Source: Blumeriella jaapii (Eukaryota; Ascomycota; Leotiomycetes; Helotiales; Drepanopezizaceae). Taken from it: a stretch of DNA of 64,000 nucleotides. Numbering within the stretch: the first letter of the stretch is position 1; every line of letters starts with the position of its first letter. The DNA lies in assembly GCA_009599575.1 (NCBI GenBank), contig VWND01000016.1, forward strand, positions 787,215 through 851,214. Direction: 5' to 3'. The position numbers and the translations under genes were made by a program. The notes beneath the pieces are model-generated. The model was not told the origin of the DNA, ran no database searches, and saw only the letters and a program-made list of their open reading frames with translations. This document shows positions 9,338 through 20,320 of this stretch, one piece after another.

Positions 9338-11266
9338 TTAAAGGGTAGGAGTGTTAGTGTCAATATCCATTCCTCCTGACTCGTTTGCGAAGGCTTGGGA
9401 CTCATTTCGTAGCTGGTCCGATGGGAATGGGTGGGTTGCTTCTGACGGAGTAAAAGAGAGCGTGCCCTGCGAAAAGGCTACGGAGGCCGTATCGTCGAGC
9501 GTCGAGTATGCTTTTCGGCCAAGGTGCTGGATGTTCAGCGATTGCTTTGGAGTTAAGTTCCGAATTAGGCGGCCCGAGAAGGTCACGTTTGGCGTTGTAG
9601 CCGCAGCGGGAGTGGTGGTTGGGGGCGCGGTGGTTTTTTGCTCGTGTGCCGTTACGGCGTTTCCGCGTTTTTTCTTTCGGCCTGCGTTGTTAGGGACCGG
9701 GTTGTTGTTGTTTGGAAGGATGGGAGTTTTAGTGATAGAGGTGATCGCGACCGAATAGGCCGCTTTTCCCAGTCGCCGGACAGCTTTTAGTTTTTTTTTG
9801 ATTGGTCGTATCACCTTACTGTTTACGCGGCGAGGAGCCGCAAGGCAGCGTGGGTGATCCGCAGCGTATGGCCCATGGCAATTCGCGCATTGTGGGACTG
9901 CTTTGCAATTGAGGCCAGTCGAGCCATCGTAGTTTTGTGTTCGGTTGCTATAGTGATTGCAGCGAGCATGTCGGGTGCAGGCTAGTGGATTGCAAAAGCC
10001 TTGGCATTCAGGGTCGTGGCGAAGTATGGCCGGTTTTTTGTCGATGAGCTTGGCTTGGGCGCTGACTCCGAAAAGGATGAAGCCTTTGACTGGCTGTAGG
10101 AAAGAGATAATCCAGGTTTGCTTGCCTGTAGCTGGGTTCGCTCCGTATCGGGAAGGGCGCGTACTGATCGGCTTGACTTTGGTTTGGGTAAAAACCTCGT
10201 CTTTTATATGTTCTGGGCAGTAGAGAACGTCGCCGAGTAGCCCCGGAACCGTGGCTGAGACGTTTTGTACCGCGTAGTTGTACTATTTTTCCGGGGTGCG
10301 TACGGCGGTGGCCCCGAGTACTTTGCGGAAGATCTCGACGCTCTTTTGGGTGGTGAGAAGGTCTTTGGTTTTCAGGTTAATTGAGTGGAGGGCCCAGCCT
10401 GTTCTCGTAGGCGTCAGGTTCTTAATCGCGTTTTTCGTCAAGCCCGGTATGAACTTCGCGATTTTTTGTCTGAGAACGAAGGTGTTAGGCTTATTCAGCA
10501 GAATGCTTCCCGCCGACGTAATCAAAAGGCGATGGTTTTGTCGAACTCTTGCTGGCTGGTTTCCGGTGGACGAGTTTAAGGAAACGCGTAAGGTTCCGCT
10601 GGTGGACGGACGCGTTTGTTGTTGTGGCTTTTTGGCGGTGGTCGATCTCAATTTTTCGGGGTTTGTCAGAGTCTTTGGGACTCTTCGTGAAACTCGGTCT
10701 GCCTAAGTAACTGATTTAGCAAAGGAGAAGGGAGGGTCGATGCTGCTTGGCGAGGCGGCGAAGGGGGTGATGAAAGCGCGGGTTTGCAAGAAAGAGATAA
10801 GGCCTTTTGCAAGCTTTTCGGCGTACTGTCGCGCTTCGGGCTCTTTCTGCTGGTCCACGACGCTGTCGGCAGCGGTCGCGAACTATGCCCACACTTTGCG
10901 GCGTATCTGGGACTGTCGGTCTGCTTCGTCGAGCTGGCTGATAATGGCCGACGTTGCAATAGTGGATGTTCGCGCTTCGTATCCTAAAGCGAGAGGAGGG
11001 GAGCGAGTGCTAAGGACATTCGCCTGCTTCCTTCTTTTGGAATGCAGGTTTTGTTGGGACGGTGAGATTGCGTTTATGGGGCGAGTGTATAACTCGTCGT
11101 GGTCGTGGTCGTGATCGTGGTCGTCGGACGACCGAAAGAGGGTGGAAGGAATCATTTCGCGAGCTGCACGGCGAACGCGACGAGCTCTCGAGCTGATTCT
11201 TCGAGATTCGGAAAGAAACGAGTTTCCCGAATCGAATGCAATGAATTTAGTGATTGTTGCGAACAA
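9338..11266 (-). pseudogene. LINE ORF1: gag-like RNA-binding protein (three nonsense mutations)
   Basis: A 642-codon frame from ATG at 11266 to TAA at 9338-9340, interrupted only by TAG at 10883-10885, 10703-10705 and 10283-10285. Each fits CAG to TAG. The N-terminal part has an acidic Asp/His run from a GTC/GTG repeat (11095-11126). The middle (about 10650-10290) resembles the conserved part of Tad-type ORF1 (RTGWALHSINLKTKDLL). The C-terminal third (about 9840-10020) has clustered Cys/His (CTRHARCNHY, CANCHGPYAADHPRC), i.e. zinc knuckles for RNA binding. It is followed at once by ORF2; the stop context TTTAATAG may be a mutated TAATG stop-start. Confidence 0.9.
11095..11126. repeat. GTC/GTG trinucleotide-type repeat in LINE ORF1
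   Basis: An imperfect hexamer repeat of GTCGTG on the plus strand. On the coding (minus) strand it reads as alternating Asp and His, near residues 48-58 of ORF1. Probably slippage-generated. Confidence 0.8.
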
Positions 11267-11297
11267 AAAGTAGAATCCGTGTATGTTGTGAAGGATG

Positions 11298-11311
11298 TCG
11301 GCCGATTTATT
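11298..11311. repeat. Target-site duplication of the LINE, right copy
   Basis: TCGGCCGATTTATT, identical to 4977-4990. It lies next to the LINE 5' end; beyond it the B0 integrase resumes with AATAGCGCGCTAAACG. Confidence 0.96.
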
Positions 11312-12250
11312 AATAGCGCGCTAAACGTCGTAAATTAAAACCAAATCTCTTTTTTTAATTAGCGTTTTTTTTAAAACTTTAGTTTTATCCTAAACTTTTT
11401 TAGCCGCTTTTTTATACTTTTTCTTTTTTAAATTATTTTTTTTATATTTATATCGCGGTAATTTAGCTGCTTAAATCTTATTGCTAATAGATTTGCTTTC
11501 GTTTTTATTTTAATTACGTTATAAGATTTTATACAAGCCATTTTGTTTTTAAAAGCAGTCGAGCGTTTTTATTATATTAAATAAAAAATAGAATTATTCC
11601 AGTAAAAGCGTATATATATATGCGTATAGCAAAAAGCATTTCCGAAAATTTCCGCGATCAACGCTTATAGCTTTTTCGAATAGCTTTTAAAAAATCGTTA
11701 AAAATATTTTTATAGCTTCGTTCCACGGATCCGTTGCTTTTCGAATTATAAGCTAAAATTTAAATACGCTGGATTTTGTATTTTTTTATAAAAGTTTCGA
11801 TAACGCTTTTATTTTTAAATCTATTATCGACGTTTAATTTGCTAAACAAACCGTGTCGATATACAACGTTTTTTTAAAAAAAAATCGCTATAATTTCGAA
11901 AATAGCGTTTCGAAAAAGTCGTTTTTTAAACTATCCGAATAAATTATTAATAGCGAATACGAAATATATATAATCGCGATCGGTAATTAATACGCGTATA
12001 ACGTCGAAATTAACTTTTTTTTAGATTTTAAAAAACTACGTCGGATATAATAAGTTTTTTTTTCGGCCAAGCTTTCGTTTTTAACAAAAAATGCAGCTTT
12101 TGACGAAAGCTTTGCAATTTTCGAAATATTTTTTTTATTAAAAATCGTTTTTGATTCGGTAATAAATAGTTTTTGCTTTTTTATAAAACATTTTTTCGTA
12201 AGCTTTTTTTATAATTTGAAATTTATCAGCTTTGTTATTTATTACTAAGC
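11312..12250 (-). pseudogene. B0 integrase core (proximal to the LINE)
   Basis: Minus-strand remnant of a gypsy-type integrase, matching 48290-49250 in B2. The catalytic Glu context reads NGSVERSYK here; Glu is kept at 11721-11723, whereas B2 has Lys. Upstream are the conserved block around the second catalytic Asp and traces of the N-terminal zinc-binding part with Cys pairs. TAA/TAG and frameshifts interrupt it. The protein would have joined element cDNA into the chromosome. Confidence 0.75.
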
Positions 12251-14640
12251 GTTTTTGATATATATTATTTTTTATTTTATATAGCTTTTTATCGGCTAAA
12301 ATATAATCGAAAACCTAACTTTTAAATAATTTAAATTAATAATTTAATACGCTAAATGGTTTAAATAAAATAGTTAAATAATATGCGATTAAATAAAAAT
12401 CCTCGGTTTTATAATTATTAATTAAAAGTTTATTTTCGTCGTTAATCGGCTTATTCCGATCGTTTTCGGTTAAATTTATTCGCGGTGTCAGCCGAAATAA
12501 TAACGCGAATGCTTTTTCGGCCCGAAAATTAATATTTTTTATTCGCGGTGCTAGCCGAAATAATAACGCGAATAGTTTCGGCTTTATAAAATCTAGAACG
12601 CAAATAGCAAAGCAGCCGATTTCGTTAATAATCTATTCGTCGATATTTTATTCGTTTTGTTTAGCGAAATCAAACAAATAAAAACGTTTTCGTTTAAAAA
12701 GGCCGTCTGCCGTTATATTAATTATTTTTTTAATATATTTGATTTCGAAATTTATAAATCGCATTTAAATTATTTAATTAATAATAAGCGCTTTTAATAG
12801 ATTATTAGCTTTTTTATTTAATTGGTCGACAAAAACTTTTACGTTTGTTTTCAAAATAAAATATACGCCGTATAATTCGCTTTTTATTTTTTTTATTACT
12901 TTAAAAGCGCTTCGATATTTTCGTTTAATAGCATCGTAGCGTGTTTTTGCGAAAAATTATAAATCGCTTTCGAATCGTAAAAAATATCGTTTTTTGTTTT
13001 TATCGATTTATTGCAATACAATTCCTTAACCGAAAATATTAGCGTCGATAATCAGAATGATTTTTTTTGCGTTTAGGCTATAATCGATTCGCATAAGCGA
13101 TAAAGCCGATAAAAGGTCGTTTTTAAAAACTTTTATAATTTTGCTTTATTTTTTCTTTCAAACGAAATCGATTTTTTTTTTTATTATAACGTAAATAAAT
13201 ACAGCTTTTTAAAAAAAGTTTTTAATCTAATTGCGATAATAAATTATAACGCTAATAAAAGCTTTGGCTTCGGTAATATTTTTATATTTTTTTTATTCGC
13301 AAATCTTTTTAATTTTTTTTCGTTAAAAATGGCGGCCAGCGCTGTTAATTATATAACTAACGATATTTATTTCGGATATATAAAATTTTAATCGAAAATT
13401 AATAATAGTCTTAGCTTTTTCGAAGCAGATTATGATTTTGTCGATGTTTAAATATGTTTTATTATATAACGTCGAACTTTAGAAAGGATTTTTTTATTAT
13501 TATAATATAATTTAGGGTTTTTTATTTTAACGTCGTTAATATAAAAAAAAATAATATCAGAAATGCAAATTATAAGGATTTTGTATACGATTTTTACGAA
13601 TTAAACGATTGAATTAATAGCTTTTATAAGTATTCTCGTTATACGTAATAAACCGATTAGTATTTAAATTGCCGTTATATTTCGAAATCGTAAATTAAAT
13701 ATTAAATAATTATAATCGGAAAACAAATCGAAAAAAAAAGCGATTATTAATTTTGCGAATTCGTTTGAAAATTAATCGACGTTAAATAGCACGTTAGCGT
13801 TTCGTATCGTTATTTTGTTTATTTCGACGATTGCGATAATAAGTTTGTAAATGCTTTTTTTTTTTTCGCAACGATAAACCATTTGTTTTTATATAAGCCG
13901 TGGCAAAATTCGAAAATCTTTTGCTTGATTCGTTTTTTCAGTATTTCGACTATTTTATTTTAAAAAGTTTTAGAAATTAAAAAAGTTTTTTTTTATTAAG
14001 CTTCGTGAAATACGGTTTTAATATCGATATTAAACGTAACGTTAAAACTGAATTGATTTATTTCGGTAAAATCGAAAATTATAATTTTTTTTCGATTGCG
14101 TAAAATTTCGTATAAAACCTTTTTTTCTTTTGGCAAAAATTAAATTCCGATTGCTAAATTATCAAATCGTTTTTTTATAAATCGGCTGCTAAATAATAAG
14201 CTGGAAAATCGGCCGGTAATAAATTTTTCGAATTCGCTAATAACTAATTAAAATGGTTTTGTTGCTTCGTTTTTTTTAAATTAATCGTTTATTTTTTCCG
14301 GAATATTTTTATCGGATTCGCTAAAATTCACAAATCGTATTTTATCAGCTTTGCGCTTGTAAAAAATGCTAATATTAATACAAAAAAATAAAATATATAA
14401 ATCGGATTTATTTAATACGAAAACGAAATCTTCGGAACTTTTATTTCCGAGTTAATAACTAAAAATATTAATATTAACCAATTTTATTCGCGGTGCTATT
14501 TCGATTGGCGACGTAAATGCTTTTTGCCGAATATTTTCCAGGTTTTATTATAGCTCAGCGTTTATTTTAAAATTAAAACCGGCTATTCGTTTTCCGATAA
14601 AACGTCGATTAAAAAAATCTTATCGCCGGCGACGGTAATT
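12251..14640 (-). pseudogene. B0 reverse transcriptase and RNase H remnant
   Basis: Minus-strand counterpart of 46430-47900 in B2. The RT active-site motif, YVDD in B2, reads Y-I-N-D here (about 13530), one Asp having become Asn. The RNase H segment and connection follow towards lower coordinates (about 13000-12550). Two short blocks near 12490-12560 and 12540-12600 carry the repeated phrase TTCGCGGTG..AGCCGAAATA, also seen in B2 and B3 near 48000 and 61750. Many stops. Confidence 0.7.
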
Positions 14641-14666
14641 TGATTTTAAAAAAATCGGTTTCAATT

Positions 14667-15071
14667 CTAGAAAAAAGTTTTTATTTGGCCGTTTTCGGTA
14701 TATTTAAAGCTAACAAAACTTTTTAAAATCCAAAGCATTTTAAAAATAATAAAATAAAAATATGTTTTTATTATTAAAAAGTTTTTATAAATAATAATAT
14801 TTTTAATATCGACTTTTATATTCCGTACAATTCTATCGAATTTAATCGTATTTTTATTAACGATAATATAAATTATTCGCTTATCGGTAATAATCGAAAT
14901 ATTATTAGCTTCGGCTGTTTCCTGATTTATATAATTGACTTCGGCTTTATTATCGAATAAAACGAAAGCGGTCGTACTTTTTTCAAGCAAAATTTTTATT
15001 TTTAACGCTTTTATAACCGTATAAAAGCAGTTTCGTCGTTTTGATTTCTGAGTTTTTATAACGAAAACCAA
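14667..15071 (-). pseudogene. B0 retropepsin-like protease
   Basis: The longest open piece of B0 on its sense strand (134 codons, ATG at 15071). It contains VLFDNKAEVNYINQETAEANNI, which fits a retropepsin flap with DSGAEVNYI changed to DNKAEVNYI: catalytic Asp kept, Ser and Gly mutated. It is followed by NIIIYKNFLIIKTYFYFI, the usual strand-rich second half of the fold. Homologues are at about 30230-30600 (B1) and 45530-45900 (B2). It would have processed Gag-Pol. Confidence 0.7.
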
Positions 15072-15830
15072 AAAGCTGATTTTTTCCGAAGATTTCTTTT
15101 TATCGGCTAAATTAACTGCGGTATTGTAAATTTTTTTTTAATTTTTTTTTATATCAAAATTGTTTTTTTCGAATAATTTTAACTTTTTCGTTTTTTTTTT
15201 AATATAAGGATTTGTTTGTTAATAACTTTGTCGAATCTTTTTTTTATGCTAAATAAATCGCTGAATTTTAATTTAATTTTTTATTTTATAATTTTTTCAA
15301 TAGTTTCGTCGACGGTTTTAAAACTAATATATTTGTCGATTTATTTTTCGCTTCGTATTAATAATAAGCGCTTAAAAGCTAATACTTTTTAAATAATTTA
15401 AACCGGGATATCGGTATCGATATTTTTTATATTATCGTTAATTTTTTTTATTATAAGCGTTTTTTTGATAATTTTATCGGTTTTTTTTCGAATTTCAAAA
15501 TCTTTTTTTTTTTCGATTTTAACGTTTTTTTTACATCAGTTAATTTAGCGAATAAAACAAAAGCATTTTGCTTTTTTATGATTCGCTGGCTTAATTATAC
15601 AGCTATAATATTTGCAAATGCGATATTTGCATTAGCAATATATATATTTATTTTTTATTTATATATTTAAATTTTATTTATACTTAGAATAAAAGTTTTC
15701 TTTTTGATTAATACGCCTTTTAAAATATTTTCTTTTTTATTAGTAAAAATCGTTTTCGCATTCTTTCTGTTTTCTAAGCAATCGTTCCATTTCGTACCTT
15801 TTACTTTTAAACAAATAATATTTAATCAGT
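15072..15830 (-). pseudogene. B0 gag-protease linker region, degraded
   Basis: A stretch between gag and protease matching about 29460-30230 in B1. It is Lys/Glu-rich on the minus strand, with many stops and several homopolymer runs. The conserved block that gives EKQIDKYISSEAVDEI-like text in B1 (about 29930-29975) is the site where family A inserted in B2. No domain recognised. Confidence 0.5.
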
Positions 15831-17100
15831 TTTGATTTTTAGCTTTGTTAAAAAAGTTTATTTTTGCTTTCGTCGGTCCGAAGCAAATCGCTTCGTATTT
15901 GTTAATATAACAAATATTATTATTTATACAAAAATTAAATGCTTTGCATTTAAAACGAATTTAAGGTTTTTCGCAATAAATTTTTTTATTATTATAAAAC
16001 TTATATTTAAAGCTACGAGGTTTGTTTTAATACCTACTTTTATTATTTTAATAGCCGCGATTTTAATTACCGCGTTGGTTTTTTTTTTTTTTTAATAATC
16101 GTTATTATAATTAGTATTTCGCTGATTTTAATCGTTAGCACGAAAAAATTGCTATTGGACAGCTATTATTTTTACGGTAGTTTGGCGAAGCTGATCGCTT
16201 CGCGTATCTTAAAAAAAATAGTTGTTATAAAAGCTATTTTAATTGTTTTTATTATCCGAATTAATATAAAAAAATTTTTCTGCTGTTATATAAAACCTTC
16301 GATTTTATTTTGCAATTTTTGAATTTTAATATCGGTAAATTTTAATACGAGAATTTCGATATTTTTGTTAAGCTTTTCCAAGCTAATAAGTTTTGCAAAA
16401 CGATTAAATAATATAATAACTGATTGTTTTTTAGCGATTTCGGTAACTTTTAATAGCTGGGCATGTTTTTGCATTAAAGCTTCTACGTTTTTTTTGTAAA
16501 TAAGAAAAAGAAATTTCTTTTGGTTTATAGCTTCGATAATACGTTCGCTTTGGTTTTATTTAAAAACAAATTTTATAAATTTAAAATATTAATCGAAAGT
16601 TTTAAAGTTTTGTTTATTAATCTTAAAATGCTTAATAGTTTTGTTGCGAATATTAATTAGAAAGCTAAGTAAAAACAACTTTTTTTGTTTAATTTCGTTT
16701 AAAATCTTTTTGTTAACGAAAACGTTAAAAACTCTCGTATAAATACGATAATAGGCTTTGAGTTTTTTAGCTTAGCGAATTGTTATAACAAATTGTTTAA
16801 AAAAAGCGATAGTATCGCGAATTTGCTGACGATCGTGGTTTCGGAATTCCGATTTTAAAGCTTTAATTAGCTTGCGCTAGTTACGAGCTTTAATAGCTTT
16901 TTATTTATTTATCGATTTGATAATATCCTTAGTAATTAGGTTATAATAACGAAAAAGTTTATCGAACATTTTAATTTTAAAGATTTCGAAATCCTTACAA
17001 ATTTTTTTATATTTTTCGATAAAATCGGTAACGTTGGCGCTAAATAAAAATGCACTAGAAGAGCTAAAAAAAGGTATGCGGCCTCGCATAAAAAAACGGA
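15831..17100 (-). pseudogene. B0 gag remnant
   Basis: Minus-strand gag of family B. The piece at 16901-17089 contains ANVTDFIEKYKKICKDF, a conserved opening of fungal gypsy capsids, and 16286-16474 gives a mid-capsid helix-rich stretch (LLKVTEIAKKQSVIILFNRFAKL). The C-terminal part towards 15840 once held a Cys/His knuckle: a KNLIFAQNAKHL-type stretch fits mutated Cys residues. The open frame on the plus strand (15832-16095) is an antisense shadow. Confidence 0.75.
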
Positions 17101-17861
17101 AAGCGTCGTTATTTATAGTATTAATAAAAGTGTTGATAAGGTTTAAATTAGATAAATAAATGTTTTCTGAAGTTGCAAATTAAAAGTTTTTAATATAAAA
17201 GAAATCGTTTTTAATAAAGGAGCTATTAAAAAAGTCTTTGTGTTTTTTAAAAAAAATTAAATAAAATAAGATTGCGTTCAGACATTTGAATAATATATTA
17301 AAAAATTTGTTTTTTGGTAAATTAATTAAATTGATATAATATTGCTATATAATCTACGGTCTCGATATTCCGTAGCTTAAACTAATGCACGTACAGCCAT
17401 TTTTTTACTACTTTTAATAAAAAGTCGCAAATTGTAATTGCTATAATTACAAAACGTAATATCAAAAGATTAAGTTTTCGCCAAACGTTTAATTAAAAAA
17501 GATTTAGTTCAGAAAGGCCGAGCGCAGCGATCGAAGCGTACGAATTAATATTCGATTTGTTATTTTTAAACAAAAGAGCGATTTTCGCGCTTTAAATTTC
17601 GCACGGTTTAAAATTGCCTAATCGTAATTTCAAACGTTTTTAAAATATATTGCATTTTTGTAATTTAATAATTATACGCAAAATAAAAAAAGCTATTAAA
17701 GGTTTTTTATATAATGCAGCTGCGAATAACATCATATAAAAAGTCTTTTAAGCCGTAATAGCGAAATATCGAAATCGATTTTAATTGCGATTTTAAAAAA
17801 TACATCGGCGAATATATAAAAACGAAACACCGAAGTTTAAATTTTTGCGTAAATTATCAAA

Positions 17862-18127
17862 TATAAAAGTAGATAGGAAAACCAAACTAATACGGCCATA
17901 TATCGATAAGTAAAATAATTTAGGGAATTTCTAAAAAAAACTGAAAAAAAAAAAAAAAAAAAAATAAAGGTATAAATTAAACTGCGTGCTTATAATACTA
18001 TTTAAAGGAATGCTTTGCTTTTATATCTGTTGAAAATAGTCAGTGGCAGGAGGCCTCGGAGGGGTCCATGCCTCAACCATAGCTAAAACTACCAACTCCC
18101 TTTAATACAAGGTATCACCGTTTTACA
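17862..18127 (-). repeat. Family B LTR (5' LTR of B0)
   Basis: Inverted relative to the LTRs at 27146-27412, 35969-36235 and 53466-53732. On the sense strand it starts TGTAAAACGGTGATACC and ends ACTTTTATA (ACTTTTACA in better copies). The internal sequence that follows (TTTGATAATTTACGC) matches the start of the internal region in B1 and B2, so this is the 5' LTR. Confidence 0.92.
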
Positions 18128-20320
18128 CTATTTCGTTTGTTTGCATTTTTTTAATATATGCGACTAAGCATTTTAAGCTTTTTTCGCTAATTAAAATCGA
18201 CGAACAATTGCTCGTTGAAATACAAAATAATAAATATATCGAATAGCCATTTTATTTGGTTTTTTTTTGGCCGTACGCTTATTTCAAATCGTAATATCAT
18301 AGAAATTTGCAATTAATAAAAACGTCGGTAAAACCCAGATTTATAATAAAAAAAAAAAATTTATACGACGTCGGTTAATCGTAACAAAAAAGAAAATAGC
18401 AAAAAAAATAAGCTTCTCCGGCTCGCTATTATAGCCGGTGAATATAATAGGCTTATGCAGCCGAATAAAACTTATTTCGAAACGTTAAAAAAGTTAATAC
18501 GTTAAAAAAGTATTAATTGCACCGAAAATATTAGGTTCGTTATCGATATATACAAATGTTCAATATATAATCTATTACGTATTAATTTTATAAAAACTAA
18601 AAACTATCGCTTTTTGATTAAAAAACGCTGATCAAATTTTAAATTCTTTTACAAATCGAATGCTTTGTTATAATAAAAGTTTTTGCTACGGTTTAAAAGT
18701 TTTTTAATAAATCGTTTTGCTTTTCGTCGATAGCTATTTCGGCGATTTTACGATTAAACTTAATATCGGAGCAAACGTTTGCGAAATAGCCGGATTTGCC
18801 GCAATTATAATAAGCGCTAAAAAAACGCGCAGTCAAACGAAAAAAATCGAAAGTAACAAAAATAACAGTTATACGCTCGTAAAAATTTTTATTAAAAAAA
18901 GGAAAAATTATGCGAGCAAAAAGGGCTAGAAAAATAAAAGGCTAAAAAGCTTTAAAAATACCGGAAGTACGCCTAAAGTTTTAATTAGCAAAAGCTATAA
19001 CAAAAGAAAAATAATTTATACGACGGGCAAAAGCTATTTTTTCAGCTCGGATATTGCGTGATTTTTTATCCGCAACGGCTAAAAACTCGTTTAAAGCAAT
19101 ATAATTATTATTTATTTTGTATTTTTTTATTCGAAAATCGTATTTAAAAATAAAAATAATTTTTTCGTATATATTTTTAAACCAACGGTTTTTAACAACT
19201 TTGCTAATAATTGCGTAGCGATTAAATAAAAAACGAAAATTATTATAAATTTAACCGTTGTTTATATAAAACTTTTTATATTATAATTTAGCAAATTAAA
19301 CGCGATTATAATTAAAAAAGCGCTGATTAAAAATGCGGAAAACGTTTCGAAACGATTAAATTTAATTATAAAACTCGGGGTTTAAATGCTTTAAAATAAT
19401 AGTTTTTGTTTTTTCAATAATGCAGTTAAAATATATTTTGGCTTAATTTATATTTTATATAAAATTTCTCAAGTATTTTTTAATAAACAGCTTTAAATTT
19501 TTTTTTTATATTATATTTAATTTATTTATAATAATCGCTAAAAGCGTAAAAAAAGTATTTGATTTTTAATAATTCGATTCGAAAAATAGCTCAATCGAAA
19601 ACTGAAAAATAATATTCGGAAATTAATTAAAAATCCGCCGTAAAAAGCGCGCGAAGAAAAAAAAAAAAAAAACGTCGCGAACGATATTAGCGAAAATTAA
19701 AAAGCGAGCGGCGGCGATAGCTCAAGCGATTATTTAAGCGATTTAAAACTGCTGAACCGTAATAAATCTTTTAGTATTAACAAATATATTAAATCGTTGT
19801 AAAAATACGCGTCGGTTTAAAAGTATTAAAATATTAGCGTCGTATAATTCGATTTTAAATTCGATAATAAAGCGAAAAAGTTTGGCAAATAAATCGGTTG
19901 CAAATAATTATAATTCGGCAGAAAAATCGTGAAATAAAAACTCGCTGCTAAAATCGTCGAAAAAGCTTAGAACGAATAAGAATTCGAAAGCGCCAAAAGC
20001 AAAAGCGGAAAATAGAAATACTGATTCGAAACCAAATCGTACGAATTGCGTTCGTTTTCGAATGCCGCGTCGATTTATAAAAAAAGCATGAAATATATTG
20101 AAAAAAAGCGATTCGATTTGCAAAAGCAAATCGAATTAATAAAATTTTTTTTTTTTAGCTTTTTCTGAAAACAAAATTAATAAAAGAAAATTCTAATCGA
20201 AGCATCGATAAATAAACGTCGGTACAAGCGGCTTGATAAAAAGTTCGAATTGCAAAAGCAAATCGAATTTTTAACCGTAGATACAAAGCTTTCTAACGAA
20301 AATTGTTTGGTTTTTTTTTA
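18128..20320 (+). other. Unassigned RIP-mutated segment between B0 and the D LTR
   Basis: I could not match this 2.2 kb to any other part of the window. It is AT-rich with retained CpG, like mutated coding DNA. The longest plus-strand frame is 18717-18929 (70 codons, basic C-terminus). Near the right end plus-strand frames read RFDLQKQIELI (about 20107) and KFELQKQIEFL (about 20241), a repeated heptad-like motif suggesting a coiled coil. It could be the internal part of a family D element or an older, unrelated element invaded by B0. The minus-strand frame at 19908-20129 looks like a shadow. No known domain seen. Confidence 0.4.
20111..20136. repeat. Perfect inverted repeat, 11-bp stem, AAAA loop
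   Basis: ATTCGATTTGC, AAAA, GCAAATCGAAT. A second, one-mismatch version lies at 20244-20267 (TTCGAATTGC, AAAA, GCAAATCGAA). Both fall within a repeated LQKQIE-type coding phrase, so the hairpin may only be a by-product of that codon pattern. Confidence 0.75.

Larger units (their letters stand above)
4991..11297 (-). mobile_element. Tad1-like non-LTR retrotransposon (LINE), near full length
   Basis: A 6,307-bp GC-richer island on the minus strand inside B0, bounded by a perfect 14-bp target duplication. It has the Tad1-clade layout: ORF1 with a Cys/His zinc-knuckle region, then ORF2 with an APE-type endonuclease, reverse transcriptase, RNase H and a Cys-rich C-terminus, then a 3' UTR ending in ACT trinucleotides instead of poly(A). 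ORF1 begins about 30 bp from the 5' end, so it looks full length. It is dead: ORF1 has three TAG stops, ORF2 has a frameshift, and several catalytic residues are replaced. The damage is much lighter than in the surrounding elements, so it is a later arrival. Confidence 0.95.
1730..18127 (-). mobile_element. Family B gypsy-like retrotransposon copy B0, interrupted by a LINE
   Basis: A minus-strand copy of the approximately 11.3-kb family B. From its 5' LTR (17862-18127) it runs leftwards through gag, protease, RT, RNase H and integrase, then an AT-rich spacer and the 3' region, and is cut at 1730 by C0. A 6.3-kb LINE splits the integrase (4991-11297). Homology to B2 (35969-53732) and B3 (56039-64000) is visible throughout. 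Stops and frameshifts are dense, and most differences between copies are transitions. B0 keeps some residues lost elsewhere, such as the integrase catalytic Glu at 11721-11723. Confidence 0.9.

Noticed and set aside
9351..11338. Plus-strand frames of 60-142 codons opposite LINE ORF1
   Set aside because: Shadows of ORF1, which has zinc-knuckle and conserved central text on the minus strand.
15832..16095. Plus-strand 87-codon frame with hydrophobic C-terminus
   Set aside because: Antisense to the end of B0 gag; the same DNA in B1 and B2 reads as gag on the other strand.
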